Positions 39,836 through 48,908 are shown, numbered from the stretch's first letter. The stretch is DNA of 64,000 bases from CAYLLN01 sp964384375 (GCA_964384375.1 CAYLLN010000032.1:1-64000), one strand, 5' to 3'. The notes: generated from the letters alone by a model not told the origin. Program-made: numbers and translations.

Positions 39836-40089
39836 CGGTGAGAGCCGCGAAACCGCGGGGCGCGAAGTCCATTTCGGTCGGAACTGGACCAAAGTGTACC
39901 GCGGCATGGCGGGAATTGGACCCCCCTTCGCCGGATGCCTGAAACGACCTAGACCGCAAAGAAACGCGACGAGAGAGCAAGCGAGCTAGCACCACAGATT
40001 TCCTCCCGATTCGTCTAGGCGCTCTGCAACCTGGCCTGCTATCGTTCGCGACCTTTCTCGCTCGCGCGACTTTCTCGCAGGATGCGCTT

Positions 40090-40884
40090 ATGAACTGCTG
40101 GCTGGCTCGCCTGATGTGGTCGCTCGTGTGGCTGCTGGTCGCTGCGTTTCCCGCGGCGGCACAGGAGTTTCGCATCGACACGGAGATTTTCATCGGCAAG
40201 GAACGCGAGCCGGCAGCTGAGACGCTGACGCTCTTCTCTAACGGGAGGATTTACGACTTTTTCCTCACGAAGCCTGAGGAGATCACCATCTTCGATCCGC
40301 TCGGTGGACGGTTCACGCTGCTCGATCCGGTGCGTAAGGTTCGTTGCGGCATATCCACGCAGGAGGTGTCGGAGTATGTGCTGGCTCTGAGGACGCACGC
40401 CGTGCAGTCGAAGGACACTCTGTTCGCCTTCGCGGCCCAGCCGGAGTTCACGCGTAACGTCGAGGAATACGAAGAGAACGGCCAGGATTTCGTCCGCCTG
40501 ACGCTGACGGGCAAGCCACTGGAGTACGTCGCCGTCGCTCGCAAACCGGAGCGGCCGGAGGCGGTGCGAGCGATCCGCAGCTTCTCGGATTGGTTCGCCC
40601 GGCTCAATGCGATGCGCGGCAACCTCCCGCCGGAGGCGCGGATGGAACTGAATCAGGCCATTGCGGAACGTGATCTCGTTCCGCTCGAAATCACCCGCAC
40701 GATCGACGGCAAAGTGGCTCGCAGCCGGCACCTGGTGACGTGGACCCTCTCGGGCGAAGACCGCAAAAAGATCGAGCGAGCCGGCACGTACATGACGGAG
40801 TTCTCTTCCGTCAGCTTCGACGAGTACCGCACCATCGCCGGAAAGCCGGAGGCGCAAACGGCTGGGAAGCAGGCGAAGCGGTAA
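40090..40884 (+). CDS. Exported protein, function unknown
   Basis: This 264-residue protein has a clear signal peptide ('MNCWLARLMWSLVWLLVAAFPAAA' with A-x-A before 'QEFRIDTE'). The mature protein is beta-rich at the start ('FRIDTEIFIGKE...ETLTLFSNGRIYDFFL', 'ITIFDPLGGRFTLLDP') and helical later. I recognise no known family, though the composition is typical of planctomycete periplasmic proteins. It stands between the restriction-modification enzyme and an oxidoreductase gene, transcribed alone. A possible SD is weak. Confidence 0.7.
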   Translation: MNCWLARLMWSLVWLLVAAFPAAAQEFRIDTEIFIGKEREPAAETLTLFSNGRIYDFFLTKPEEITIFDPLGGRFTLLDPVRKVRCGISTQEVSEYVLALRTHAVQSKDTLFAFAAQPEFTRNVEEYEENGQDFVRLTLTGKPLEYVAVARKPERPEAVRAIRSFSDWFARLNAMRGNLPPEARMELNQAIAERDLVPLEITRTIDGKVARSRHLVTWTLSGEDRKKIERAGTYMTEFSSVSFDEYRTIAGKPEAQTAGKQAKR

Positions 40885-40905
40885 AGCGGCACGAATTCCA
40901 AGCCG

Positions 40906-41916
40906 CTACTTCACATCCAGCTCTTTCAGCCGCTTGTCGGCCAGCGGGATTGCCTTTGTCATCACGTCGATGAGTTTGACCGGCTTCCCCTCCTGACGCT
41001 TGCTTTCGTCGGCAGCTTCCATGAAGGCGTACAGCTCGATCGTTTCCTCGGGAGCGATTGGGACTTCTTTGGTGCGGAAGAACTTGACGATTTCAACCAC
41101 CAGCGGCCGGTAAGTCTCGTACTTGCCCACTTCCTGCGGTCCTTGCTCGGTCATGGCGGTGCCGCCATAGCCCTTGTCCTCGCGAAAAATGCCGACGCGA
41201 TCGCCGGACCAATGGCCAGTCACTTGAATCGTTCCGGCCGCCGTTGTGCCGCGTTCAACCGTCTCGCAGCCGGTGCCCAAAACGGCATAGAGCGCCTCGC
41301 AGCCGTGAATGCCGTACCAGTAGAGGTCGGGATGTGTCGGCTCCAGAGCAGCCGGGCTGAAGGTTTCGCAGCGAGTGATCTTGCCGAACTTGCCGGCGCG
41401 GGCCTCCTGGGTCGATTTGCCGTAGCGGAGGCTCGACGAGCAGAACATGGGGCAATCGTAAATTTTCGCCGCGCGGAACAGGGCGATGCAGTCGGGGAGC
41501 GAACCGGCCAGCGGCTTGTCGATGAAGACCGGCTTCTTGGCTTTGAACACCGGCAACGCCTGTTCCAGATGCGGCCGGCCGTCGTTCGTTTCGAGCAGGA
41601 CGCAATCGACTCGCTTCAGCAGTTCGTCGATCGAATCGACGATTTCGACGCCCAGCTTCTGCAATTCTGCGGTGTATTCCGGCACGCGCTTCGTGCTCGA
41701 TTCGATGTCGGGGCTCCCCTTGGGATACGCGGCGACAACGCGGCAATGCGACACATCTTCCTTGGCGTCCGGGCTGTTCAATTCCTTCGTGAAGGCGATC
41801 GCGTGCGACGTATCGAGGCCGATGATGCCGACCTTGATCTCGGGCGGATCGGCAGCGGCGGCAAGCGGGACAAGCATGGAGAAGGTGGTCGCGGCAAGAA
41901 GGATGCGGGAATACAT
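40906..41916 (-). CDS. Secreted Gfo/Idh/MocA-family oxidoreductase
   Basis: This 336-residue protein has a signal sequence at 1-21 ('ILLAATTFSMLVPLAAA'). Then 'IKVGIIGLDTSHAIAFTKELN' has the NAD(P)-binding G-x-x-G shape, though it reads G-L-D-T-S-H instead of G-x-G. 'VFIDKPLAGSLPDCIALF' is the EKP-like motif (D-K-P here). 'HPDLYWYGIHGCEALYAVLG' is the catalytic H-x-x-D/E region. Exported forms of this family abound in planctomycetes and probably act on sugars or carry a bound cofactor. Its substrate is unknown. Confidence 0.82.
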   Translation of the reverse strand: MYSRILLAATTFSMLVPLAAAADPPEIKVGIIGLDTSHAIAFTKELNSPDAKEDVSHCRVVAAYPKGSPDIESSTKRVPEYTAELQKLGVEIVDSIDELLKRVDCVLLETNDGRPHLEQALPVFKAKKPVFIDKPLAGSLPDCIALFRAAKIYDCPMFCSSSLRYGKSTQEARAGKFGKITRCETFSPAALEPTHPDLYWYGIHGCEALYAVLGTGCETVERGTTAAGTIQVTGHWSGDRVGIFREDKGYGGTAMTEQGPQEVGKYETYRPLVVEIVKFFRTKEVPIAPEETIELYAFMEAADESKRQEGKPVKLIDVMTKAIPLADKRLKELDVK

Positions 41917-42059
41917 GGCAGAAAAAGGAGGCGGGAGTCAGGGGTCATAAATCAGGAGCCAATTTGGCCCACATTCGCCGCAAAAGCAAGGATTGAGGCT
42001 GCTGGCCAAAAGGCACGTCCTTGACCGCTCGCTTGGCCCCTTTCTACGATGCGAGTAGC

Positions 42060-42704
42060 ATGTCCAATTCATCACAACACGGTTCCACCGCTGGATGCAG
42101 CGGCGATGACGAAGCGCCCGGCCGCGGCCTCGATGCTGCCGTTGATCTGCCGCGAATTCAACGGGCGGTGCGCGAGATTCTCATCGCCGTCGGGGAGAAT
42201 CCCGATCGCGAAGGATTGCTCGAAACGCCCGCTCGCGTCGCCCGGATGTATGCCGAGATGTTTTCGGGGCTCCGACTCGACCCTCGCGAACATACGCAAA
42301 AATTCTTCAGCGAGCAGTACGACGAGGTCGTACTCGTCCGCGACATCAGCTTCTGTTCGATGTGCGAGCATCACTTGCTGCCGTTTATCGGCAAGGCGCA
42401 CGTGGCGTACATTCCGAAGGGAAAGGTCATCGGCCTGTCGAAGATCGCCCGGGTCGTCGAGGTCATCTCACGCCGGCCGCAGGTGCAGGAGCGGATGACC
42501 GAGGAGATCGCGAACCTCCTTGTGAGCGAACTCGATGCGAAAGGGGTCGCGGTTGTCATCGAGGCTTCGCATAGTTGCATGACGATCCGCGGCGTGAAGA
42601 AACCTGGCAGCTCGATGGTCACGTCGGCGATGAAGGGGCTTTTCCGCTCGAACCTTTCGACGCGGGCTGAGGTGATGCAGCTCATTTATGGGAATCGGGC
42701 GTAG
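42060..42704 (+). CDS. folE: GTP cyclohydrolase I FolE
   Basis: The protein is 214 residues from the ATG at 42060. 'DREGLLETPARVARMYAEMFSGL' is the typical first part. 'FCSMCEHHLLPFIGKAHVAYIPKGKVIGLSK' carries the zinc cysteine and histidine. 'EASHSCMTIRGVKKPGSSMVTSAMKG' provides the second zinc cysteine and substrate site. It opens GTP to 7,8-dihydroneopterin triphosphate, the first step of folate synthesis. The first 35 residues are variable and disordered. HPPK for the same pathway lies at 17402. It is followed closely by two membrane-protein genes. Confidence 0.94.
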   Translation: MSNSSQHGSTAGCSGDDEAPGRGLDAAVDLPRIQRAVREILIAVGENPDREGLLETPARVARMYAEMFSGLRLDPREHTQKFFSEQYDEVVLVRDISFCSMCEHHLLPFIGKAHVAYIPKGKVIGLSKIARVVEVISRRPQVQERMTEEIANLLVSELDAKGVAVVIEASHSCMTIRGVKKPGSSMVTSAMKGLFRSNLSTRAEVMQLIYGNRA

Positions 42705-42718
42705 TCGTCCGCACGCGT

Positions 42719-43495
42719 GTGTTCGGCATTATCCTCGTCGATTTCCTCTTCCGTCTCACGCTCGGTGTTGCCGTCGCGATGGGGGTCACGCCGTCGCGCT
42801 ATGTCACCAGCGGGTTCTTCCGCGTTCACTTGTGGGTGCTCATGGGAGTGCAAACGCTCACCGCATTGGCACTGTGGTCGCGGCCGGCCAGTGCAAGTAT
42901 TTCATCGGTAGTGCCGTGGCAGCTCGGCTGCGCCATTGCCGCGGCAGTTGTCAGCTACCTCGGCGCAGTCATTTGGATGTACGAGCGGCCGACAGCAGGA
43001 AAGGGCGCAATTTGGACGATCGCGGCGCTCGCGCTGGCCGGCTGTGTCTTGCCGCTTTCGCCGCCGATCGGCTGGCAAGTCGCCGACCGGGTGACAAGCA
43101 GCTTGCTCCTCGGACTGGTAACCACGGCAATGCTCCTCGGTCACTGGTACCTCAACACGCCGACGATGAAGCTCGAGCCGCTGCGACAGCTCGTGCTGCT
43201 GCTTGGCGCGGCCGTCGCCCTCCGGGCTGTTGTTTCCGGCAGCGGCACGTGGCTTGAGTACACCGCCCGCAGCGCCGCCCAAAACAGCGCGATGCAGACG
43301 TGGCTCCTGTTTCTTGGCCTTCGCTGGCTCGCGGGCATTTTCGGTGTCCTCGGGCTAAGCTGGCTCACCTGGCAAACGCTCAAGATTCCCAACACGCAGA
43401 GCGCGACCGGAATTCTTTATGCCGCCGTCATTCTGGCGTTCATCGGTGAACTGACGAGTCAGTTGCTTTCGGCTGAAGCGAGGTATCCGCTGTGA
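42719..43495 (+). CDS. Multi-pass membrane protein, function unknown
   Basis: This 258-residue protein starts at GTG, 14 bases after the folE stop. Eight membrane helices are evident, beginning 'FGIILVDFLFRLTLGVAVAMG' and ending 'GILYAAVILAFIGELTSQLLS'. A histidine lies in 'LLGHWYLNTPTMKLEPLRQLV', after the fifth helix. I do not recognise it as a known transporter. It shares a four-base overlap with the next gene (GTGA), which also has membrane helices. The two are probably translated together. Confidence 0.7.
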   Translation: MFGIILVDFLFRLTLGVAVAMGVTPSRYVTSGFFRVHLWVLMGVQTLTALALWSRPASASISSVVPWQLGCAIAAAVVSYLGAVIWMYERPTAGKGAIWTIAALALAGCVLPLSPPIGWQVADRVTSSLLLGLVTTAMLLGHWYLNTPTMKLEPLRQLVLLLGAAVALRAVVSGSGTWLEYTARSAAQNSAMQTWLLFLGLRWLAGIFGVLGLSWLTWQTLKIPNTQSATGILYAAVILAFIGELTSQLLSAEARYPL

Positions 43496-43965
43496 ACGTC
43501 ACTTTCCGCTGCCCATCGTGCGACGCCACCAGCCGTGTGGAGTTTTCCGCCGACACTCGCGACATCGCTTGCCCCGCCTGCCAGGCGAAGCTGCCGGTGC
43601 CGGAGGGCGCTATCGCCGACGAAAAGCTCTGGCACTGCCTCGTTTGTCCCAGCACCGAGCTTTTCATCCGCAAGGACTTCTCGCAGCAGCTTGGCGTGGC
43701 AATCGTCGTCGTCGGCTTCGTCATCAGCTCGATCTTCTGGTACTACCGCCTGCCGCTTTGGACCTATGGCGTGCTCTTCGCGACAGCCCTGATCGATGTG
43801 CTCCTCTACTTGCTCGTGGGCAACGTGCTGCACTGTTACCGCTGCCACGCACAATATCGCGGTATTCCGGGCCTGGAAAACCACGGCGGCTTCAACCTGG
43901 AAACGCACGAAAAGCACCGCCAGCAGCTCATTCGCCTGGCCGAGGCGGAAAAAGCCCGCGGTTGA
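43492..43965 (+). CDS. Zinc-ribbon membrane protein
   Basis: This 157-residue protein has C-P-S-C (about residue 7) and C-P-A-C (about 27), which form a first zinc ribbon. C-L-V-C (about 49) begins a second, with C-Y-R-C (about 120) after two membrane helices ('VAIVVVGFVISSIFWYY' and 'LWTYGVLFATALIDVLLYLLVG'). So two metal sites flank the membrane segment. This architecture is common in planctomycetes but uncharacterised. It starts at GTG overlapping the preceding stop, and is thus coupled to the membrane protein. Confidence 0.75.
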   Translation: MNVTFRCPSCDATSRVEFSADTRDIACPACQAKLPVPEGAIADEKLWHCLVCPSTELFIRKDFSQQLGVAIVVVGFVISSIFWYYRLPLWTYGVLFATALIDVLLYLLVGNVLHCYRCHAQYRGIPGLENHGGFNLETHEKHRQQLIRLAEAEKARG

Positions 43966-44131
43966 TTACCGGCATCTATTGTCGGTCGAGGGAGCAAGCC
44001 CATTCTTTAGCCGGCTTGAGGGCTTCCGCTTGCGTCCGCTACGACCCGCACATTCGGAGCGAACAGAACCGCACCCGGCGGCGCGCGAGCTACGCTTGCC
44101 TTGGCGGAGTGTGCTTTTGCGGAGGAGACCC

Positions 44132-44581
44132 ATGCTGGAACGACGCCGTCGCCGGTTGCTGATCGACCGACCCGTGCAGATCGCGCTCTTAGTGCGAGTG
44201 GTCAGCTACTGGGCCCTGTGCTTGCTGGTCGTGGGCTCGCTGCTCGTCCTGTGGGAGGTCTTCGCCGGCCCGCCGAATCGGACGACCAACGTGCTGACGG
44301 CTGCGATCGACCGCTATTTCCCGGCCATGCTCTGCTCGCTCATGCTCCTGCCGCTCGTGCTCTGCGACGTGCTCAAATTGAGCCACCGTTTTGTCGGCCC
44401 CGTCTGGCGGATGCGGCAAGGGCTGCGGCAACTGGCCGACGGGAAGCGACCGGAGACGATGCGGTTTCGCAAGGACGACTTCTGGCCGGAAATGGCCGAC
44501 GAATTCAATGCCGTCGCCGAACAGGTCGAAGGAACCCGCGACGCGCTGGTCGAGTCGCGGATGAGTGGAAGTTTGTCGTAA
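44132..44581 (+). CDS. Small HAMP-like membrane protein
   Basis: The protein is 149 residues from the ATG at 44132, preceded by GGAGGAG. Two membrane helices ('IALLVRVVSYWALCLLVVGSLLVLWEV' and 'YFPAMLCSLMLLPLVLCDVLKL') are followed by 'FVGPVWRMRQGLRQLADG', which resembles the start of a HAMP linker. The C-terminus is a helical, acidic stretch ('MADEFNAVAEQVEGTRDALVE'). No kinase or methyl-accepting domain follows. It may be a truncated signal protein or a regulator of a partner. The stop lies immediately next to the end of the opposing gene. Confidence 0.65.
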   Translation: MLERRRRRLLIDRPVQIALLVRVVSYWALCLLVVGSLLVLWEVFAGPPNRTTNVLTAAIDRYFPAMLCSLMLLPLVLCDVLKLSHRFVGPVWRMRQGLRQLADGKRPETMRFRKDDFWPEMADEFNAVAEQVEGTRDALVESRMSGSLS

Positions 44582-45325
44582 TTACCGGATCGCAATCGCC
44601 TGCTGCAGCGGCTGCAGGACGTTCTCGACAACGTAGTTATCTACCACATCGCGGCAGATTTCAGCCAGGCGGTTCATTGCCGACACGTACGTCTCGCCTG
44701 CTTCCAGGCTGCCGTAACGCCGGGCGGTGAAATAGACACTCAGTTGCTCCTCGGGGAATTCCTTCACCCGCATGTGATAGGCCGTTGTCCGCGACTCGAT
44801 ACTTAGGCGGCACTGCACGCGGCACTCGTCGTCCAGGGCGAACTGAATCGACGGCTCGTTCGCCAGCACCTGAGCCCCCGGAATCTGCGTCATTTTTTCA
44901 AAGGCGGGGGACACGCCCAAGGCGTCGATGAGCAGTTGATTGTGATTGCCCCGATAGTTGAAATCGAAGCCGTACATGACGTTCAGCGACTCGCAGTCGA
45001 GTGGGCTAAGCGAGAGGGCGTAGGGCACGAGGTCGAGCACGAAGGCGTGCTGTTTCATCGCCTCTTCGACACTCGGCGGATTCACGAACCCGGAGCAGAC
45101 CCGCCGCGACTCGATGCTCGTCCAGCGGTAGTTACCGCCGTCTTTGTCCTCTTCCAGAACGAACTCGCCCCGCTCGCGGCTATAGAAATTCCGCATCGCA
45201 GGGTAGTGCTTTTTGACTTGCTCGAAGTAATGCAGGACGGTCTCGCGGCTATGCGGCAGCTCCATCTCGGTGTTGAGGTTCATGTTGACGTAATAATCGT
45301 CGCTGAACGCTTGATAGCGACTCAT
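44582..45325 (-). CDS. Conserved-looking cytoplasmic protein, function unknown
   Basis: The protein is 247 residues from the ATG at 45325, with AAAGGA nearby. It begins 'SRYQAFSDDYYVNMNLNTEMELP' and continues as a mixed alpha/beta protein with 'SRETVLHYFEQVKKHYPAMRNFYSRERGE', 'SRRVCSGFVNPPSVEEAMKQHAFVLDLVPYALSLS' and 'LDVVDNYV'-like helices at the end. No signal peptide or membrane helix is seen. The pattern is not one I know. The end of the coding region abuts the stop of the HAMP-like gene with no gap. Confidence 0.65.
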   Translation of the reverse strand: MSRYQAFSDDYYVNMNLNTEMELPHSRETVLHYFEQVKKHYPAMRNFYSRERGEFVLEEDKDGGNYRWTSIESRRVCSGFVNPPSVEEAMKQHAFVLDLVPYALSLSPLDCESLNVMYGFDFNYRGNHNQLLIDALGVSPAFEKMTQIPGAQVLANEPSIQFALDDECRVQCRLSIESRTTAYHMRVKEFPEEQLSVYFTARRYGSLEAGETYVSAMNRLAEICRDVVDNYVVENVLQPLQQAIAIR

Positions 45326-45458
45326 CGGGCCTGTCCTTTCTGTCATTGGCAGCCAAACTCCTCCTTAACCGATACCATTGTTGCATCGCCCGCTTCATCA
45401 ACCTGACAACTGTAGTATAGGTAGGGTCGGGAAGAGCGTCAAAGCGGCGGCGTTTGAC

Positions 45459-45645
45459 GAGCGGGAGGCGTCAGCCTCCCGATGGCGCTGCGTTGGCAAA
45501 GCAGTTGTGCTCCTGGGGTGGCTGTGTGCTTGCGCAGCAAACCACGGCGAGATACGGCGGCAATTGCAAATTTGCCAGTGACCATTGCAAATTGCAAAAT
45601 GGCGGAAACAATTTGCAATTCTCAATTTGCATTTTGCAAGTGCTG
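45459..45645. repeat. Mixed repeat block upstream of ogt
   Basis: Three repeat types are stacked here: the GCGGGAGGCG/TCAGCCTCCC palindrome (45459-45485), a diverged family-A element (45513-45548) and a run of ATTGCAAATTGCAAAATGG-like words and their inverse (45565-45640), AT-rich. They fill the region between divergent genes and form a likely recombination or expression-control patch. Confidence 0.65.
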
Positions 45646-45664
45646 CTCCTTATTTCGGATTCCC

Positions 45665-46255
45665 ATGACTAACCTATCGCCTCCACCTCAAGCCTTTGCC
45701 TTCCTCACCGACCTCGGCTGGCTCGCGGTCGCCTATCGGGACGAGCGGCTGGCCGCAATCACGATCGGCCATCCTTCCGCGGCAGCGGCGATTGCCGGCT
45801 TGCAGGTGGACGCGGAATGGACGGGGACCGATCGGAACGATCTGCCCAAACCGGTGGCGGAAGTGGTCGAGCGGCTAGAACGGTATGCCGTCGGCGAAGA
45901 AGTCACCTTTGCCGACGTGCCGCTCGATCTGTCGCATCTAACAGCGTTTCAGCAGCGCGTTGTGAAGGCGTGCCGGAAAATCGGCCGCGGCAAAACCAAG
46001 ACTTACGGCGAATTGGCCACGGTAGCCGGTGCTCCCGGCGCTGCCCGCGCGGTTGGCAGCGTGATGGCCAAGAATCGCCTGCCGATCATCGTTCCGTGCC
46101 ACCGCGTCGTCGGCTCGGGTGGCTCTCTCGGCGGCTTCTCCGCACCGACGGGGCTGAGCCTGAAGCAGCGGATGCTGGCGCTGGAGGGGTTTCAACAGGA
46201 GGAAAAGAAACCACGAATCCAACGAATCGGCCGAATGAAGGCTAGGATGCGTTAG
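45665..46255 (+). CDS. ogt: Methylated-DNA-protein cysteine methyltransferase Ogt
   Basis: The protein is 196 residues from the ATG at 45665. 'TAFQQRVVKACRKIGRGKTKTYGELA' is the helix-turn-helix part, and 'LPIIVPCHRVVGSGGSLGGFSAP' contains the active PCHR cysteine that accepts the alkyl group from O6-methylguanine. The N-domain is short, of the Ogt type. A basic tail of about 20 residues follows ('EEKKPRIQRIGRMKARMR'). It repairs alkylated DNA directly in a one-use reaction. Confidence 0.92.
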   Translation: MTNLSPPPQAFAFLTDLGWLAVAYRDERLAAITIGHPSAAAAIAGLQVDAEWTGTDRNDLPKPVAEVVERLERYAVGEEVTFADVPLDLSHLTAFQQRVVKACRKIGRGKTKTYGELATVAGAPGAARAVGSVMAKNRLPIIVPCHRVVGSGGSLGGFSAPTGLSLKQRMLALEGFQQEEKKPRIQRIGRMKARMR

Positions 46256-46315
46256 CTCCTCGTCGTCTCTCCCGTATCCATTCGCAAGATTCGTCCGATT
46301 CGTGGTTGCCCGCCT

Positions 46316-47380
46316 TCAGTCTTCCAGGCGTTTGACTACCGCTTCCCCCATCTGTTGCGTCGTCAGTTTCCCGCCCAGGTCCGGCGTCTGATTGCCGTCG
46401 GCCAAAGTACGTTCGACAGCGCGCCGGATCCTCGCTGCCGCGGCAGGGAGTTGCAGATGATCGAGCATCATCGCGGCGCTGAGGATCGCAGCAACGGGAT
46501 TGGCGATTCCCTTGCCGGCGATGTCCGGCGCGCTGCCGTGGACTGGCTCAAACATGGAAGGGAACTGTCGCTCGGGGTTCGTATTCGTGCTCGGCGCGAG
46601 GCCCAGGCCGCCGCCGAGGACGCCGCCCAGGTCCGTCAGCAAGTCGCCGAAGAGGTTCGACGCGACGACTACGTCGAACTTTTCCGGCCAGCGGACAAAG
46701 TTCATAATCAGCGCGTCGCAGTGCTGCCGCTCGCTCGTCACATCGGGATATTGCGGAGCCAGTTCGTCGAGCACTTCGTCCCATAGGACGTAGCCGTAGC
46801 GCTGAGCATTGCTCTTGGTCGCCATCGTCAGCTTCTTCCGCCGTTTGCGAGCCATCTCAAAGCCGTAGCGGAGGATACGCTCGACTCCTTTCCGCGTGTG
46901 CAGGGCCGTTTGCACGGCAACTTCGTCGGGCGTGCCGCGCTTGAGCCGGCCGCCGTTATCGACGTATTCCCCTTCGCTGTTTTCGCGAATGACGACCAGG
47001 TCGATATCACCGGGCTGCTTACCCGCCAGAACCGACTTGACTCCCGGAAAAAGCCTCGCCGGGCGGACGCAGGCGTATTGATCGAACGCCTGGCGGATTT
47101 TGACGAGTGGCGCGAGCGTCTCGTTATCAGGAATCAGCGCCGGCCAACCAACTGCACCCAACAATATCGCGTCGAAAGGGCGCAGCACGTCAAGGAAATC
47201 GTCGGGTACGACCTGGCCATGCTTTTGCCAGTGCGTCACGCCCCAGTCGAACCTGGTCGTTTCAAGCGCGAAGCTACGATCCAGTTCCTGCAGCCGTGTG
47301 AGCACGCGGACAGCTTCGATAGTGACTTCCGGCCCAATGCCGTCGCCGGGATAGAGGGCGATCTTGAATTGGTTTGTCAT
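46316..47380 (-). CDS. Tartrate dehydrogenase-like beta-decarboxylating enzyme
   Basis: This 354-residue protein of the isocitrate/isopropylmalate dehydrogenase family has 'YPGDGIGPEVTIEAVRVL' at the start. 'FDWGVTHWQKHGQVVPDDFLDVLRPFDAILLGAVGWP' and 'KIRQAFDQYACVRPARLFPGV' are closer to tartrate dehydrogenase/decarboxylase (YeaU/TtuC) than to LeuB. 'NLFGDLLTDLGGVLGGGLGLAPS' and 'FEPVHGSAPDIAGKGIANP' bind metal and NAD. It oxidises and decarboxylates a 2-hydroxy acid; tartrate, malate or a related acid are possible. A small membrane-protein gene lies just upstream, nine bases away. Confidence 0.85.
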   Translation of the reverse strand: MTNQFKIALYPGDGIGPEVTIEAVRVLTRLQELDRSFALETTRFDWGVTHWQKHGQVVPDDFLDVLRPFDAILLGAVGWPALIPDNETLAPLVKIRQAFDQYACVRPARLFPGVKSVLAGKQPGDIDLVVIRENSEGEYVDNGGRLKRGTPDEVAVQTALHTRKGVERILRYGFEMARKRRKKLTMATKSNAQRYGYVLWDEVLDELAPQYPDVTSERQHCDALIMNFVRWPEKFDVVVASNLFGDLLTDLGGVLGGGLGLAPSTNTNPERQFPSMFEPVHGSAPDIAGKGIANPVAAILSAAMMLDHLQLPAAAARIRRAVERTLADGNQTPDLGGKLTTQQMGEAVVKRLED

Positions 47381-47389
47381 GCTCAGGTT

Positions 47390-47632
47390 TTAATGGATGG
47401 CACCCATTGGCAAGAACTGTGTGGCAAGCACGACTCCCGAGAACAACAGCACACCGATCGCGGCGCCGGTAATCATCAATACGAAAGCTGAATTCCACTT
47501 TCCTTCTCGTCGTGGCTTGGTCATGACTTCATGCCAGCCACCGCGGCAGAAGATTATTGCAAGGCTCGTGATCATGCAGCCAGCTCCGATCACAGAAATG
47601 ACCAGCAACGTCAGTGCAACGACCAACTCCAT
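47390..47632 (-). CDS. Small two-helix membrane protein
   Basis: This 80-residue protein has two hydrophobic helices ('LVVALTLLVISVIGAGCMITSLAIIF' and 'SAFVLMITGAAIGVLLFSGVVLAT') joined by a basic loop ('GGWHEVMTKPRREGKWN'). GAGGAAA lies seven bases before the ATG. It directly precedes the tartrate dehydrogenase-like gene, so co-transcription is likely. I know no function for it. Confidence 0.7.
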   Translation of the reverse strand: MELVVALTLLVISVIGAGCMITSLAIIFCRGGWHEVMTKPRREGKWNSAFVLMITGAAIGVLLFSGVVLATQFLPMGAIH

Positions 47633-47667
47633 AGCAAATTTCCTCGCTTAAGACGGTCAGAATGCGG

Positions 47668-47692
47668 CTCGGCGGGAGCCTCGCCCTCCCGA
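47668..47692. repeat. GGCGGGAGCCTCGCCCTCCC repeat copy
   Basis: This short element resembles the GCGGGAGGCGTCAGCCTCCC type at 7541-7560 and 45461-45480. It sits just after the end of the M28 peptidase gene. Confidence 0.5.
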
Positions 47693-47693
47693 T

Positions 47694-48761
47694 TCACTTC
47701 ACCCGCTCGAGCCACGTTTTCAGCACCCAGCCGACCTTGGCGAGGGACAACGCCGAGCAATTTTCCGGGATGTCCTTCGTCGTGTGCCAGTAGTTTTCGC
47801 CGCGGGCACGCGGGTACTCGAAGTCGATGATGTCGATCGTCGGGATGCGGGCGATGTTGTTGAGGGCCAGGTGGTCGTCGCGGATTTCGTACCGGGTAAC
47901 CGCAACGAACTCCTTCACCCCTAGGTCGCGGGCGACCCCCCAGATGTCGCCGACAAGCTGCCGCGTGGGGACCGTTCGCATGCTGTTCACTTCGCGGAAG
48001 ATTTGCAGGTTTGCGTCGCCGACCATATCGACGAGGACGCCGGAGCGGTATTTGTGCGACGGCGGGTTAGCGGCATATTCGCGGGCAAAGTGCTCGCTGC
48101 CGAGAAAGTACGGATCGCGGCGGCCATCGAAGACGAGTTCTTCGCCGTCGAATAGGACGAAATCGACGCCGTAGCGAGATTTGAGCTTGGGCAGCTCATT
48201 GGCGAGCTCCATCATCAGAGCCGCGCCGCTCGCGCCGTCGTTTGCTCCGATGAACAGCCCCTTGGGGTTAACCGGATCTTCGTCGGGAAAGGGGCGCGTG
48301 TCGTAGTGGCAGCAGAGGAGGATGCGGTCCTTCTTTTCCGGATGCCACTCGACAATCATGTTTGCCATCGGCACTCGGCCGCCGGTTTCCGGATGGCGAG
48401 CCTCGAACGATTGCAGTGACACGCGGCCGCCGAGCGACTCAAAGTGTGTCTTTAGCAACTCTTGCTGCTTCTGCATCCCTTCGGTGCCGGAAACGCGCGG
48501 GCCGATCGCGCAGATTTGCTTGAGATAGCCGTAGGCCCGCTCGCCATCGAATGGAATGTCGGCCAGAGCGAGCTTGGAATCTGCCTGCCGCTGCGACCAG
48601 GCGAGCGTGCCGTTGTTCCAGAGCGAAAAGCCAATCAGCCCCGCTCCAACGGCAGCCACAACCAGCCCGGCAAACCATCCGGGCCGCGAGCGGCTGGTGG
48701 CAAGCGGGCGAGATTTGGCGTCGCTCTTCACGGCGGCAGGTAGGTTCAAGGTATTGGCCAT
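47694..48761 (-). CDS. M28-family peptidase / glutaminyl cyclase-like
   Basis: The protein is 355 residues from the ATG at 48761. A membrane anchor lies near 28-48 ('WFAGLVVAAVGAGLIGFSLW'). The zinc ligands and catalytic residues are in order: 'LLCCHYDTRPFPDED' (His/Asp), 'GANDGASGAALMMEL' (Asp), 'LFDGEELVFDG' (Glu pair), 'VLVDMVGDAN' (Asp) and 'YWHTTKDIPENCS' (His). The single-zinc glutaminyl cyclases of the M28 group share the 'FDGEE' and 'HTTKD' features, so either aminopeptidase or cyclase is possible. It acts outside the inner membrane. Confidence 0.82.
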   Translation of the reverse strand: MANTLNLPAAVKSDAKSRPLATSRSRPGWFAGLVVAAVGAGLIGFSLWNNGTLAWSQRQADSKLALADIPFDGERAYGYLKQICAIGPRVSGTEGMQKQQELLKTHFESLGGRVSLQSFEARHPETGGRVPMANMIVEWHPEKKDRILLCCHYDTRPFPDEDPVNPKGLFIGANDGASGAALMMELANELPKLKSRYGVDFVLFDGEELVFDGRRDPYFLGSEHFAREYAANPPSHKYRSGVLVDMVGDANLQIFREVNSMRTVPTRQLVGDIWGVARDLGVKEFVAVTRYEIRDDHLALNNIARIPTIDIIDFEYPRARGENYWHTTKDIPENCSALSLAKVGWVLKTWLERVK

Positions 48762-48908
48762 GCGAAATCCAGCATATCGGCAAGCTGGCAGAATTCCTAC
48801 GCGAGTGCTCGGCCAGCAGCCCGGCCCACTCGCAGACTGCTGTTGGGTTTTTCGCCCCCCTTCGCATAGACTGTGCTGGCAAGGACGTATCAGCATCATC
48901 GCGAGAGC

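Noticed and set aside
42867..42882. GG-N10-GC pattern in the membrane-protein gene
   Set aside because: It is inside a coding region and lacks the TTGC part of the -12 element.
45564..45642. Direct and inverted ATTGCAAATT words considered as a CRISPR-like array
   Set aside because: Units are too short and unequal, there are no spacers of fixed length, and no cas genes are present.
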